NCBI RefSeq assembly: GCF_963664555.1 | Contig: NZ_OY761461.1 | Location: 992,001-1,056,000, forward strand | Source of the DNA: Labilibaculum sp. | GTDB lineage: Bacteria; Bacteroidota; Bacteroidia; Bacteroidales; Marinifilaceae | Direction: 5' to 3' | DNA: 64,000 nucleotides | Part shown: in pieces, positions 17,166 to 25,804 of the stretch | Layout of the letters: every line of letters starts with the position of its first letter | Position numbering within the stretch: position 1 is the first letter of the stretch | Notes under the pieces: model-generated | Seen by the model: only the letters and a program-made list of their open reading frames with translations | Databases searched by the model: none | What the model was told of the DNA's origin: nothing | Translations under genes and position numbers: made by a program

Positions 17166-17519
17166 TCACCTGCCCCTCAGTCCAATTACTTCTTTCAGTA
17201 AATCACGTTCTTTTTTTAAATCCTCAATTTCTTTTTTTAGTTTCTGAATTTCAATATCACGCTCAATAACAGTTGAATCTTCCGGGTCATTAATTCCAAT
17301 TTCGTTGGCTAAATAACGAAATACGTTTAAATCAACAGCTTCACAGATGGTCCATAGGCGTCGAATTTGCATGCCTGGGTTTTTAAGCATAAAGAGCACC
17401 GACGAATGATGCATTTGCAACAGGCGGGCCAACTCTGTATTGCTAATGTATTTCTCTTTCATTCGATTAACGATTATGTCGTTAAGGTTCACGGGCATTT
17501 CATATTTCTTTTTAGTCAT
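17166..17519 (-). CDS. Small helix-turn-helix protein with C-terminal coiled coil
   Basis: A 117-residue protein. Residues ~12-75 resemble a Cro/C1-type DNA-binding domain (N-T-E-L-A-R-L-L-Q-M-H-H-S-S-V-L-F-M-L as recognition region). Residues ~88-115 form a Lys/Glu/Leu-rich coiled coil (E-I-Q-K-L-K-K-E-I-E-D-L-K-K-E-R-D-L-L-K), probably for dimerisation. It stands alone; the target is unknown. It is convergent with the CDF gene. Confidence 0.7.
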   Translation of the reverse strand: MTKKKYEMPVNLNDIIVNRMKEKYISNTELARLLQMHHSSVLFMLKNPGMQIRRLWTICEAVDLNVFRYLANEIGINDPEDSTVIERDIEIQKLKKEIEDLKKERDLLKEVIGLRGR

Positions 17520-18084
17520 CTTGTTTTATGCAGTTTTTGGTAGTAATACTAAGAGGTATTGGTGCAATTCTTATTACAAAGTAAGAAAGTTACAATAAGA
17601 AATATAGAATGTCAATATGTTAATGGAATTAAACACTTCAATTTTGTTGGTAAATTAAATGATCTTATAGTTATTTTAAGTGTATCTGATGTTAATTTAT
17701 TTGTTTAGGTAGAGATATTATTAATGGGTAGAGATAAAATCATAAAGTACTAATCGAAATTTAGTATGTATGGAGCTAAATAGTGTAAGTATTGTGAAAA
17801 ATTCAGAACAAATAGTGTTTAAATCAGAACATACTAAATAAACAACAAGACAATCCTAGTAAAAATCAAAGATGAAAGAGAAAAACTGTGTGTTGAGTTA
17901 ACTTAGAGCTAAGTTAGGTTCCTGTACTAAATTAACATCAAAACCAATCTTATAAAATGGTTCTTTTTAGCTATCTCTTTTTTTTAAAGAGGCAAGGGAA
18001 CCCGGCTATGTTTTACTTTTTTGCCTTGATTCAACTAAAAATAATTCCAGTTTATTTAAAGCTGCTTTTGAAATTAAATGGATG
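17520..18084. other. Long AT-rich intergenic stretch, no gene recognised
   Basis: These 565 bp have stop codons in all frames and no recognisable RNA gene. One small inverted repeat, TAACTTA (17899-17905) / TAAGTTA (17910-17916), is present with a 4-base spacer. The left side should hold the promoter of the small HTH gene and the right side the end of the EamA transcript. Confidence 0.45.
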
Positions 18085-19047
18085 TTATTTCTGATTATCA
18101 ATTGCAAGATCGCTTTCAATCAGTGCTTTTTTGTTTTTTCTCGAAAAGAAAACTGCCGTAATTGCGCCGCCAATCACTAATACTGCACCAAGCATTGAGT
18201 AGATGCTTAAACTATCTGTTTTTATCCATGCTACATTCATAGAGGATAAAACAGCCATGCTTGTTAATGTGATGATTGGGTTAACGGTCACAATTATACT
18301 TACTTTATAGGCTTCGGTATATTTAAAAGCCAATGCCAGACAACCGTAGGCTACAAGAGTATTCATCCCGAGGAAAATCACGATCATCCAAGAGGAAAAA
18401 TCAAGATTTGAGAAGGCTGTAAAATTAACAAAAGGAGCGTAGAGAATAGCAGGTATTCCGTAAAGAACCATATTCAGCAATTGAGCAGGGTGTTTTTGCA
18501 CCAGTTTTTTTTGCAAAGAAGCATACAAAACCCACATCATGGCTCCTAATTCTATCCAAAAAAATCCAGTATTAAATGCTTCGGTATCTTGAATAAAGGC
18601 TTGCAGCTGATTTCTGTAAAAGAGAAATAAACCCAATCCTGCAATTCCAAATCCAAGTAATTGTTTGCTGTTTAATTTCTCTTTGAAAAGGAAAACACCA
18701 ACTAAAGCCAGTAAGATTGGAGCTGTTTGCATTGTAATCTGTGCATTGCTCGGACTGGTGTAGTTAATTCCCTGCATAAATCCCAGGTAATTTACACCCA
18801 ATGCAAGTGCTGCAACGATCAAGATGAAAGGAGGTCGTTTAATAATGTTTAATTGCTTTTTGTCGATTATTAAATAGTAAATAAACAGAATGGAAAAGGC
18901 AAAAGTAAAACGAAACCATACTATTGAAATAGAATCCAGATCTTTTAAGCTAACTTTTAGGAAGATTGGGAGGAATCCCCATAAAAGGGCTGTGACCATG
19001 GCGTATAAAACACCTTTGTAATTGCTTGAAATCCCCGTTAGATCCAT
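18085..19047 (-). CDS. EamA/DMT family transporter
   Basis: A 320-residue membrane protein with ten hydrophobic helices in two EamA repeats (first ~10-140, second ~160-305), including A-L-L-W-G-F-L-P-I-F-L-K and S-P-S-N-A-Q-I-T-M-Q-T-A-P-I-L-L-A-L. The drug/metabolite transporter superfamily exports amino acids and other metabolites. The substrate is not evident. A hydrophilic lysine-rich tail follows the last helix. Confidence 0.85.
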   Translation of the reverse strand: MDLTGISSNYKGVLYAMVTALLWGFLPIFLKVSLKDLDSISIVWFRFTFAFSILFIYYLIIDKKQLNIIKRPPFILIVAALALGVNYLGFMQGINYTSPSNAQITMQTAPILLALVGVFLFKEKLNSKQLLGFGIAGLGLFLFYRNQLQAFIQDTEAFNTGFFWIELGAMMWVLYASLQKKLVQKHPAQLLNMVLYGIPAILYAPFVNFTAFSNLDFSSWMIVIFLGMNTLVAYGCLALAFKYTEAYKVSIIVTVNPIITLTSMAVLSSMNVAWIKTDSLSIYSMLGAVLVIGGAITAVFFSRKNKKALIESDLAIDNQK

Positions 19048-19159
19048 TGTGCTTGTTGAATTAAACTTATTTAGAATGATTTTACGGAGCTAAAAGTAGA
19101 AAAAAAATAGATGAAGCAATTCACTATCAGGATTTAAATTTGAAGATTTTACTTGTTTG

Positions 19160-19879
19160 TTACTTTCGATTGATTTTTGGTGATTCAGGTAATCTAAAAC
19201 TTACAAATCCTAAGGACTTCCATACCTCTAATATTTGATTTAGGCTTACCTCAAAAGATAAATATTCCGGGTTATCCGAATTGAGTAACAATTGATTGTT
19301 TTTAAAATCCTTCTTTACTCTTTTGTATACAATTCCGTCGTCGGAAGTCAATACAATGCAGCAGCTGTCATCTTTTATTAGTTCCCAGTCCTGAATGTAT
19401 TCACAAATGATATAAGCACCGGAAGGAATTGGAAGCATGCTGTCTCCTTCAATCTGAAAAGCCCGGTAGGTTTTGTTTTCCGAAAGCTCGGCAAATGGCA
19501 TTCTGAAATTTGGAAGTTCACGAATAAATTCAGCATCAGAATATCCGTTAAGGTAACCCGCGGCAGCCTTTACGGGAACCAGACTGATCATTTCCTCATT
19601 TTGGGCATCCACTAAAATGGGTAATATTCTTAGTTTGTCTCCCTTGGTAATTTGCGTTTTTTCCTGATCCAATTTGCAGATGTCCCCGTTCACCAGTTCG
19701 TCTAAATTACGTTTGAAGAATTTCGAATATTTCATCAATGTAGTAATTTTAGGCGTGCTTCGTTTTTTTTCGTATGCACTGATTGATGAGGCTCCTATGC
19801 CAATTCTGTTCGATAATCTGCCTTGCGATAATCTTTTGCGCAGGCGTAAATGTTTAAGATTTTTATTTAAGTTTTCCAT
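19160..19879 (-). CDS. XRE-type repressor with S24 (LexA-like) self-cleaving domain
   Basis: A 239-residue protein. The N-terminal helix-turn-helix (~5-65: L-R-L-R-K-R-L-S-Q-G-R-L-S-N-R-I-G-I-G-A-S-S-I-S-A-Y-E in pieces) is joined to a C-terminal S24 peptidase fold with catalytic Ser in E-G-D-S-M-L-P and the Lys in V-Y-K-R-V-K. The K-A-A-A-G-Y stretch fits an Ala-Gly autocleavage site. Such proteins are phage-type or stress-responsive repressors that self-cleave when RecA is active. The open frame extends upstream to 19960, but the ATG at 19879 (M-E-N-L-N-K-N-L-K) gives the normal start. No prophage genes lie nearby. Confidence 0.82.
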   Translation of the reverse strand: MENLNKNLKHLRLRKRLSQGRLSNRIGIGASSISAYEKKRSTPKITTLMKYSKFFKRNLDELVNGDICKLDQEKTQITKGDKLRILPILVDAQNEEMISLVPVKAAAGYLNGYSDAEFIRELPNFRMPFAELSENKTYRAFQIEGDSMLPIPSGAYIICEYIQDWELIKDDSCCIVLTSDDGIVYKRVKKDFKNNQLLLNSDNPEYLSFEVSLNQILEVWKSLGFVSFRLPESPKINRK

Positions 19880-20139
19880 GATGAGGCTTTGTACAGGTGA
19901 AATTTTTCGAGTTGCAAATGTACATGTTTGGAGCTTCTTTCGGAGAATAGGAAAGAACAATTTACCGGATTTTCTGTCTGTTTCGATATAGTTTATTGAA
20001 AGTTAAGGAATTATAATGTGCAGATATCAACTCTTTGAATTTAGTCCGTTCAATTATTGATTAAAATCAGAAGGGTTTGAATGAAGATCTTTACGCGAAA
20101 ACCTGTATTTTGTAATATCAAAATAAATAAGCTTACACA

Positions 20140-21531
20140 ATGAACACAATAAAAGTAAATTCTCCGTTTGATGGCAGTTTAATACAGGAAATTCCTATGC
20201 TCAATGAGCATCAGGTGGAAGAAAAGTTAGCCAAAGCACATGCCTTGTTTCAGGACCGGTCCCGCTGGCTGAAACCCTACGAGCGCATTGCCATACTTGA
20301 AAAAACAAAAGCCATTATGCAGACGCGGGTCGAAGAACTCACAAAAATTGCAGCTTCCGAAGGAGGAAAGCCTTATCAGGACAGTAAAGTAGAAGTGCTT
20401 CGTGCAATTAATGGTGTGCAATTGGCCATTGAACACATTGGTCAGTTAAAAGGAGAGCAAATTCCTATGGGAACTACAGCGGCTTCAATAAACAGATGGG
20501 CATTTACCTTGCGCGAACCAATTGGTGTCGTTCTCAGCATAAGCGCTTTTAATCATCCGTTAAATCTGGCAGTGCATCAAATAATTCCGGCTTTTGCCGT
20601 TGGCACACCCGTTATCATCAAGCCGGCAACATCAACGCCGTTGTCGGCAATCGAGTTGGTGAAAATTATGAAGGAAGCCGGATTGCCAGAGGATTGGGCA
20701 CAGGTGGTTATTTGCAATCGCCAAAATGCCGAAAACATGGTGAAAGATTCACGGATTAACTACCTTTCATTCATAGGTTCTGCCGAGGTGGGATGGAATC
20801 TGCGGTCCAAGCTGTCGCCGGGAACCCGATGTGCATTGGAGCACGGAGGTTCTGCACCGGTAATTGTCGAGGCAGATGCTGATCTTTTGCAAACCGTTCC
20901 CGCATTGGCAAAAGGAGGATTCTATCATGCCGGTCAGGTCTGTGTATCCGTTCAGCGGGTATATGTTCACGAAAATATTATCGAAGAATTTACTGCTCAA
21001 CTGGTCGCAAAAGCCAATGCTTTACATGTTGGAGATCCTATGGATCCTAAAACAGAAGTGGGACCGCTGATTCAGACTTACGAAGTCGATCGGGTAGAGC
21101 AATGGGTAAACGAAGCCGTTGCCGAAGGCGCGAAAATAATGTGCGGGGGCAAACGGATTTCTGATACCTGTTATCAGCCAACAGTTCTTCTGAATCCTGA
21201 TTCGGAATCGAAAGTTTCTCAGTACGAGGTGTTTGGTCCGGTGGTTTGTGTTTATGCTTATTCCAAATTGCAGGATGCCGTTAATCGCGCAAATTCATTG
21301 CCTTTGGCCTTTCAGTCAGCCATTTTCACTTCTAATTTAGATGTGGCTATGGATGCAGTCAATCAACTGAATGCATCGGCAGTAATGGTAAACGATCATA
21401 CCGCTTTTCGTGTCGATTGGATGCCTTTTGGCGGACGCGATACATCAGGAATCGGCATGGGAGGCATTCCGTATTCCATGCACGAAATGACCCGCGAAAA
21501 ACTCATGGTGATTAAATCGAAAGTATTGTAA
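20140..21531 (+). CDS. NAD(P)-dependent aldehyde dehydrogenase
   Basis: A 463-residue ALDH. Catalytic Cys268 lies in H-A-G-Q-V-C-V-S-V and the general-base Glu234 in A-L-E-H-G-G-S-A-P; the 34-residue spacing is standard. The cofactor-binding S-F-I-G-S-A-E-V-G-W and F-G-P-V-V-C-V stretches are present. It oxidises an aldehyde to the acid; lactaldehyde- or semialdehyde-type substrates are possible. The gene is visibly richer in G+C (for example 20230-20420 and 20820-21130) than its neighbours, which may mean a different ancestry. It is monocistronic with its own terminator. Confidence 0.88.
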   Translation: MNTIKVNSPFDGSLIQEIPMLNEHQVEEKLAKAHALFQDRSRWLKPYERIAILEKTKAIMQTRVEELTKIAASEGGKPYQDSKVEVLRAINGVQLAIEHIGQLKGEQIPMGTTAASINRWAFTLREPIGVVLSISAFNHPLNLAVHQIIPAFAVGTPVIIKPATSTPLSAIELVKIMKEAGLPEDWAQVVICNRQNAENMVKDSRINYLSFIGSAEVGWNLRSKLSPGTRCALEHGGSAPVIVEADADLLQTVPALAKGGFYHAGQVCVSVQRVYVHENIIEEFTAQLVAKANALHVGDPMDPKTEVGPLIQTYEVDRVEQWVNEAVAEGAKIMCGGKRISDTCYQPTVLLNPDSESKVSQYEVFGPVVCVYAYSKLQDAVNRANSLPLAFQSAIFTSNLDVAMDAVNQLNASAVMVNDHTAFRVDWMPFGGRDTSGIGMGGIPYSMHEMTREKLMVIKSKVL

Positions 21532-21541
21532 TAAAAATCAG

Positions 21542-21567
21542 GGCGGAATTCATTTTCCGCCTTTTTT
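21542..21567 (+). terminator. Intrinsic terminator after the aldehyde dehydrogenase
   Basis: A 7-bp stem GGCGGAA (21542-21548) / TTCCGCC (21555-21561) is followed by six T. Confidence 0.88.
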
Positions 21568-21570
21568 CAC

Positions 21571-21665
21571 GTTTTGGGCGTGTCCCTCCGGGTCAGGCTT
21601 TCCGTTACTACTCCTCGCTCATTCTTCGCTGTGGGGTAAACACTTCAATCCTTCACGCAGGCCGA
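21571..21665. repeat. GC-rich intergenic element, probable dispersed repeat
   Basis: About 95 bp that are much more GC-rich than the surrounding intergenic DNA. It begins GGGCGTGTCCCTCCGGGTCA, continues AGGCTTTCCG, and ends with CTTCAATCCTTCACGCAGG. I recall similar GGGCGT...GGGTCRGGCTTTCCG...CAATCCYTMACGC elements scattered between genes in other Bacteroidota. Only one copy is in this window, so its status as a repeat rests on memory, not on comparison here. Confidence 0.45.
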
Positions 21666-21738
21666 TATTAGCTTTCGCTTCAATAAATAGTACAAACCAA
21701 ACGCAATTCTGTCCATTTACCAACAAGCACCTCTGTAT

Positions 21739-21746
21739 TAACTTTG
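21739..21746 (+). promoter_or_regulatory. Candidate -7 box of the pirin gene
   Basis: TAACTTTG matches the Bacteroidota TAnnTTTG consensus 29 bp before the ATG. A clear -33 element was not found. Confidence 0.45.
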
Positions 21747-21763
21747 TAGTAAAGATTTATAAC

Positions 21764-21770
21764 AGGAGGT
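21764..21770 (+). promoter_or_regulatory. Strong Shine-Dalgarno of the pirin gene
   Basis: AGGAGGT lies 4 bp before the ATG at 21775. Such a complete site is unusual in this window, where most genes lack one, and it fixes the start. Confidence 0.75.
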
Positions 21771-21774
21771 AAAT

Positions 21775-22488
21775 ATGGATAAGGTATTTCACGAAGCAGG
21801 AACAAGAGGAAGTAGTCAATTGGATTGGTTGGATAGCAAGCACAGTTTTAGTTTTGCTGATTATTACTGTCCGGAGCGAATCCATTTTGGAGCGTTAAGA
21901 GTGCTTAATGATGATGTTGTTAAAGCAGGAATGGGTTTTGGAACTCACTCGCATCAAAATATGGAAATCATTTCAATTCCATTAAAAGGAGCATTAAAGC
22001 ATAAAGATAGTGCAGGACATTCCGAATTAATTAAAGTGAATGATGTTCAGGTAATGACAGCAGGAAAAGGGATTATGCATTCTGAATACAATGCATCTGA
22101 AACCGAAGAAGTACATTTTCTTCAGGTTTGGATCATTCCTGAAAAAGAAGGACTGGAACCAAGTTACGATCAACGATCATTTCCGGAAGTAAATGAGAAT
22201 GGTGAATTGCAACTGCTTGTTGCTCCAAAATCATCACAACATAATGCTTTAAAAATTAATCAGAATGCATATGTGTTCCGGGCAAAAGTAGCTAGTGGAA
22301 ATACACTCGAATATACAATAAGCGGTAACGCAAACGGAGTTTATGTTTTTGTTCTTAACGGAGAGCTGACAGTTGATGGAGAAGTTCTTCGGCCGCGGGA
22401 TGGTGTAGGCGTGAACGGAGTTCATTCACTGGAGATTATAGGAATTGTTAATTCAGATTTTTTGATTTTTGAAGTGCCAATGCATTAA
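21775..22488 (+). CDS. Pirin family protein
   Basis: A 237-residue bicupin. The N-terminal cupin carries the metal-binding pattern G-F-G-T-H-S-H-Q-N-M-E-I-I-S and later G-I-M-H-S-E-Y-N, giving the usual His/His/His/Glu iron site. The V-H-F-L-Q-V-W-I-I-P and S-Y-D-Q-R-S-F-P stretches are diagnostic of pirins. Bacterial relatives include quercetin dioxygenases (YhaK-like) and redox-linked regulators, so the true substrate is open. It is monocistronic. Confidence 0.88.
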   Translation: MDKVFHEAGTRGSSQLDWLDSKHSFSFADYYCPERIHFGALRVLNDDVVKAGMGFGTHSHQNMEIISIPLKGALKHKDSAGHSELIKVNDVQVMTAGKGIMHSEYNASETEEVHFLQVWIIPEKEGLEPSYDQRSFPEVNENGELQLLVAPKSSQHNALKINQNAYVFRAKVASGNTLEYTISGNANGVYVFVLNGELTVDGEVLRPRDGVGVNGVHSLEIIGIVNSDFLIFEVPMH

Positions 22489-22590
22489 TTAAATGTTAAG
22501 AATGGCTTAAGCTGGCATGTGATGTTGAAAATGGGTGTAATCAACCACTAAAAAGTAGATTTCACAGGATGGAAGCTGTCTAAATTATAT

Positions 22591-22598
22591 TATCTTTG
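22591..22598 (+). promoter_or_regulatory. Candidate -7 box upstream of the LacI-type regulator
   Basis: TATCTTTG fits TAnnTTTG, 83 bp before the ATG. No -33 element is obvious. Confidence 0.35.
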
Positions 22599-22680
22599 TT
22601 TTTTGTCAGGAAAAGTGATATAAATCAGTATTTTTATTACAATTTCAGACAATCGAATGTAAGATTCTAAAATTATTACT

Positions 22681-23700
22681 ATGGCAAACAGACCTGTAAC
22701 CATTAAAGACATAGCTGAAAAACTAAGTATTTCAGTTTCCACTGTCTCACGTGCTCTTAAAAACAATCCCGAAATTAGCTTAACAACCAGAGAAGCAGTT
22801 CAGAAATTGGCAAAGGAATTAAAGTACCAGCCAAATCCATTAGCTGTTGCTTTAAAAACACAAAAGTCGAATACTATTGGTGTTGTTGTTCCGCAAATTG
22901 TTAGTTCGTTTTATGCTACTGTTGTAAAAGGAATTGAGCAGATTGCTGATGAGCACAACTATCAGGTTTTTGTTAGTTCTTCAAATGAAAGAATCGAAAA
23001 GGAAGAGAAAAATGTAAATGGGTTCCTGAACATGAGAATGGATGGAATTATTCTATCACTTACCCGTGCAACAACTACATACGATCATATTCATAAAATA
23101 CAGGATATGGGAGTGCCAATGGTTCTTTTCGATAGAACATCTAAAGAATTAGAGGTTTCTAAAGTTGTTGCTGATGATGCTGCGGCAGCTCATACTGCAG
23201 TAACTCATTTGATTAATGGTGGAGCTAAAAGAGTTGCATTCATGACCGGACCTGAGTTCATGTTGTTTGGAACAAACAGACTAAGAGGTTATAAAAAAGC
23301 CTTGGAAGACAAAAATATCCCTCTTGATGAAACATTAATTTCCCGATGTGATTTTACTGTGGAAGATGCGAAAAGCCTGGCATTGGATTTATTGTCCAGA
23401 GCCAATCGTCCGGATGCTATTTTTGCTATAAATGATGATATGGCAATTGGAGCAATTGCAGCCGCAAAAGAGTTAGGCCTTAAAATTCCTAATGATCTTG
23501 CAGTAGTAGGATTTTCAAATAGTCGCAGATCGCGTTATATGGAACCTTCAGTTTCTACAATGGATCAGAATCCAAAAGAGGTTGGTCGGGAAGCCGCAAG
23601 ATTACTGTTTGAACAAATGGAAAAAACACCTGATGCCAAAGCAATAAAAGAAGTTGTTGTTCATGCTGATTTGATTGTTAGAACATCAAGTGACAGATAA
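22681..23700 (+). CDS. LacI family transcriptional regulator
   Basis: A 339-residue regulator. The N-terminal helix-turn-helix and hinge are canonical (V-T-I-K-D-I-A-E-K-L-S-I-S-V-S-T-V-S-R-A-L in pieces, then L-K-Y-Q-P-N-P-L-A). A periplasmic-binding-protein-like effector domain follows (I-G-V-V-V-P-Q-I, then D-A-I-F-A-I-N-D-D-M-A-I-G-A and V-V-G-F-S-N). It probably senses a sugar or sugar phosphate. No catabolic gene is adjacent, so the regulon must lie elsewhere. Confidence 0.92.
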   Translation: MANRPVTIKDIAEKLSISVSTVSRALKNNPEISLTTREAVQKLAKELKYQPNPLAVALKTQKSNTIGVVVPQIVSSFYATVVKGIEQIADEHNYQVFVSSSNERIEKEEKNVNGFLNMRMDGIILSLTRATTTYDHIHKIQDMGVPMVLFDRTSKELEVSKVVADDAAAAHTAVTHLINGGAKRVAFMTGPEFMLFGTNRLRGYKKALEDKNIPLDETLISRCDFTVEDAKSLALDLLSRANRPDAIFAINDDMAIGAIAAAKELGLKIPNDLAVVGFSNSRRSRYMEPSVSTMDQNPKEVGREAARLLFEQMEKTPDAKAIKEVVVHADLIVRTSSDR

Positions 23701-23715
23701 AATATAAATGACAAA

Positions 23716-23749
23716 AAAATCCTGCTTGGTTAAGCAGGATTTTTTTTTA
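23716..23749. terminator. Bidirectional intrinsic terminator
   Basis: A 12-bp perfect stem AAAATCCTGCTT (23716-23727) / AAGCAGGATTTT (23732-23743) with a GGTT loop and a long T run. It separates the convergent LacI-type gene and rlmN. Confidence 0.92.
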
Positions 23750-24790
23750 GAAATCTTCTTCTTGTCTTTTTATCAGTTCTTTTGTAGAAAGCAAACCGCA
23801 GGCCGCAAAAATATCAAGTCCTCTCGATTTTCTGATCGTTGTGGTAATTCCTTTTTTCGTTAACTGCTCCTTAAAATCTTCCATTGTTGCATCATCAGAT
23901 CCGTCAAGCGGAGTATCTGGAATTGGATGAAAACGAATCAAATTGATTCTGCATTTAATCCCATCCAAAATCCGGCAAAGCTCTTTTACATGACGTGGCG
24001 TATCGTTAATTCCTTTAAACATGATGTATTCAAAAGAAATTCTGCGCTGAAGGCCAAAATCAAAATCACGAATTATTTTCAATACATCTTTTATTGGATA
24101 TACATTTTGAACCGGCATCAATCTTTTTCTTTCATCTTCGAAAGGAGTATGCAGACTAACAGCCAAATGACATTCGCTATGGTTAAGAAATTCAATCATC
24201 CCTGGAATTATCCCAATTGTAGATACGGTGATTCTTCTTGGACTCATCGCCATTCCATAATCCGAGGTTAGGATCTCTAAGGATTTCATGAGTTCAGGAA
24301 CATTATCCAAAGGTTCTCCCATTCCCATATAAACAATATTGCTTAGATTTTCTCTTTCGGGCAAACTTCTTATTTGATTGATGATTTCGCCACTCGTTAA
24401 TTGTCCCTGAAAACCTTGTTTGCCTGTCATGCAGAACAAACAACCCATTTTGCAGCCAACTTGAGAAGAAACACAAAGTGTATTTCGTTTCTGATCTGGA
24501 ATGTAAGCAGTTTCTATAAATTTGTGGGCATGAGCAGTTGGATAAAGGTATTTTTTTGTACCATCAACCGAAACCTGTACTTTGGTTGATGCAGTAATAC
24601 CGAGATCGTAATTTTCCTGTAAAGCAGTTCTTGTCTTCAACGAAAGGTTCGACATTTCTTCAATACTGGTAATGTCTTTTTTGTACAACCAGTCGGCAAT
24701 TTGCTTAGCTGTAAATTTTGGAAGTTTTAATTCAGTAACAATTTGAATCAGTTCTTCAAGTGTTTTTCCTAAAAGGGTATCTTTAGCCAT
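23747..24790 (-). CDS. rlmN: 23S rRNA (adenine-2503-C2)-methyltransferase RlmN
   Basis: A 347-residue radical SAM enzyme. The iron-sulfur Cys triad is C113-x3-C117-x2-C120 in V-G-C-K-M-G-C-L-F-C-M-T-G-K, and the second mechanistic Cys is near residue 331 in I-F-A-A-C-G-L-L. The Y-M-G-M-G-E-P-L-D-N motif is also typical. It methylates A2503 of 23S rRNA (and A37 of some tRNAs). It lies 68 bp downstream of the flavoprotein gene on the same strand and may share its transcript. Confidence 0.95.
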   Translation of the reverse strand: MAKDTLLGKTLEELIQIVTELKLPKFTAKQIADWLYKKDITSIEEMSNLSLKTRTALQENYDLGITASTKVQVSVDGTKKYLYPTAHAHKFIETAYIPDQKRNTLCVSSQVGCKMGCLFCMTGKQGFQGQLTSGEIINQIRSLPERENLSNIVYMGMGEPLDNVPELMKSLEILTSDYGMAMSPRRITVSTIGIIPGMIEFLNHSECHLAVSLHTPFEDERKRLMPVQNVYPIKDVLKIIRDFDFGLQRRISFEYIMFKGINDTPRHVKELCRILDGIKCRINLIRFHPIPDTPLDGSDDATMEDFKEQLTKKGITTTIRKSRGLDIFAACGLLSTKELIKRQEEDF

Positions 24791-24858
24791 TATTCTATTT
24801 TATAATTACAGATAAACAGCGATTTTTATCCAGTCTGTTTTCATGTAAATTAATTGCA

Positions 24859-25530
24859 TTAAAAGTAAATTTCAGCTACAATTCTTTCGTATTCAACTCC
24901 ACGTTTAATCAAAAGGTCGCGAACTTCAACTACCATTTCAGGACTGCCGCATAAAAAGAAACGGCAATTTTCCGGTAGTTTCTTTACATCCTGCAAATAT
25001 CGTGTTAATCTTCCATGATACAAACCCTCAGCTTTATCTTGTGAGCAGCAACGAATGTAATTATCTTTTAAAACAGGAATAAATTCTTTTTCAAAATAGA
25101 AAGAATGATCATATCTGCCTCCATGAATAAGGGTTTTATTTTTAAGCAAACCTGAGCGAAACATTGCCGCATAAGGTGCAATTCCTGTTCCCGATGCAAT
25201 CCACCATGCCGGTGATTCATCATCAATAAAATCTCCGTCAGGATTTGTCACATAAAGTTCTGATCCAGGCTTAATTTCACTAAGTCTTGGTGTTAACCAG
25301 CCATCATCCTTCAAATTGTATAACACCTGAACTTCAGTGTCGTTTTCACCACTGGCTATGGTGTACAATCGTGGTGTTACGCTTAAATCGGTGGTTAATC
25401 CAATGTACTGTCCGGCAGTAAAACTCTTTACTTTTTTATATTTTAAAACAAACACTCCGGGAGCGATTGCCTTATTTTCTATTACTATGGTGGTTGAAAG
25501 TTTGTTTTTCTGATCTATTTGCGATTCCAT
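24859..25530 (-). CDS. Ferredoxin/flavodoxin-NADP reductase-like flavoprotein
   Basis: A 223-residue FNR-fold oxidoreductase. The FAD-binding R-L-Y-T-I-A-S pattern is at ~55-61, the nucleotide-binding I-A-S-G-T-G-I-A-P motif near 115, F-L-C-G-S-P-E-M-V near 190, and the protein ends in an aromatic E-I-Y-F. It has no fused ferredoxin domain. It should transfer electrons between NADPH and a ferredoxin or flavodoxin partner that is not encoded here. Confidence 0.85.
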   Translation of the reverse strand: MESQIDQKNKLSTTIVIENKAIAPGVFVLKYKKVKSFTAGQYIGLTTDLSVTPRLYTIASGENDTEVQVLYNLKDDGWLTPRLSEIKPGSELYVTNPDGDFIDDESPAWWIASGTGIAPYAAMFRSGLLKNKTLIHGGRYDHSFYFEKEFIPVLKDNYIRCCSQDKAEGLYHGRLTRYLQDVKKLPENCRFFLCGSPEMVVEVRDLLIKRGVEYERIVAEIYF

Positions 25531-25804
25531 ATATTCTTATTGATTTATTAGTTGCCCGATGGAATTTCCCTTGCTGAGATAATCATCTTCTTATGTGCCA
25601 AAATCATTTTGTCATTGATGTTTTATTGTAATGAGCGCAAAGATAATAAATTATTTAAAAAGATTCTAAATTGTAATAGAATCAAATTTCTTTCCTTTTT
25701 GTGACTTTTATCTCGGGTTAAGCATCCTGCAATACGGGATGGATAGATTGAGAATCTGTTCTTGCTTATTAATTTACTAATTCAATTTTAAAAACTCGAA
25801 TAAA

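Noticed and set aside
17899-17916. Small inverted repeat as an operator
   Set aside because: Only 7 bp per arm in AT-rich DNA with no linked promoter; too weak to call.
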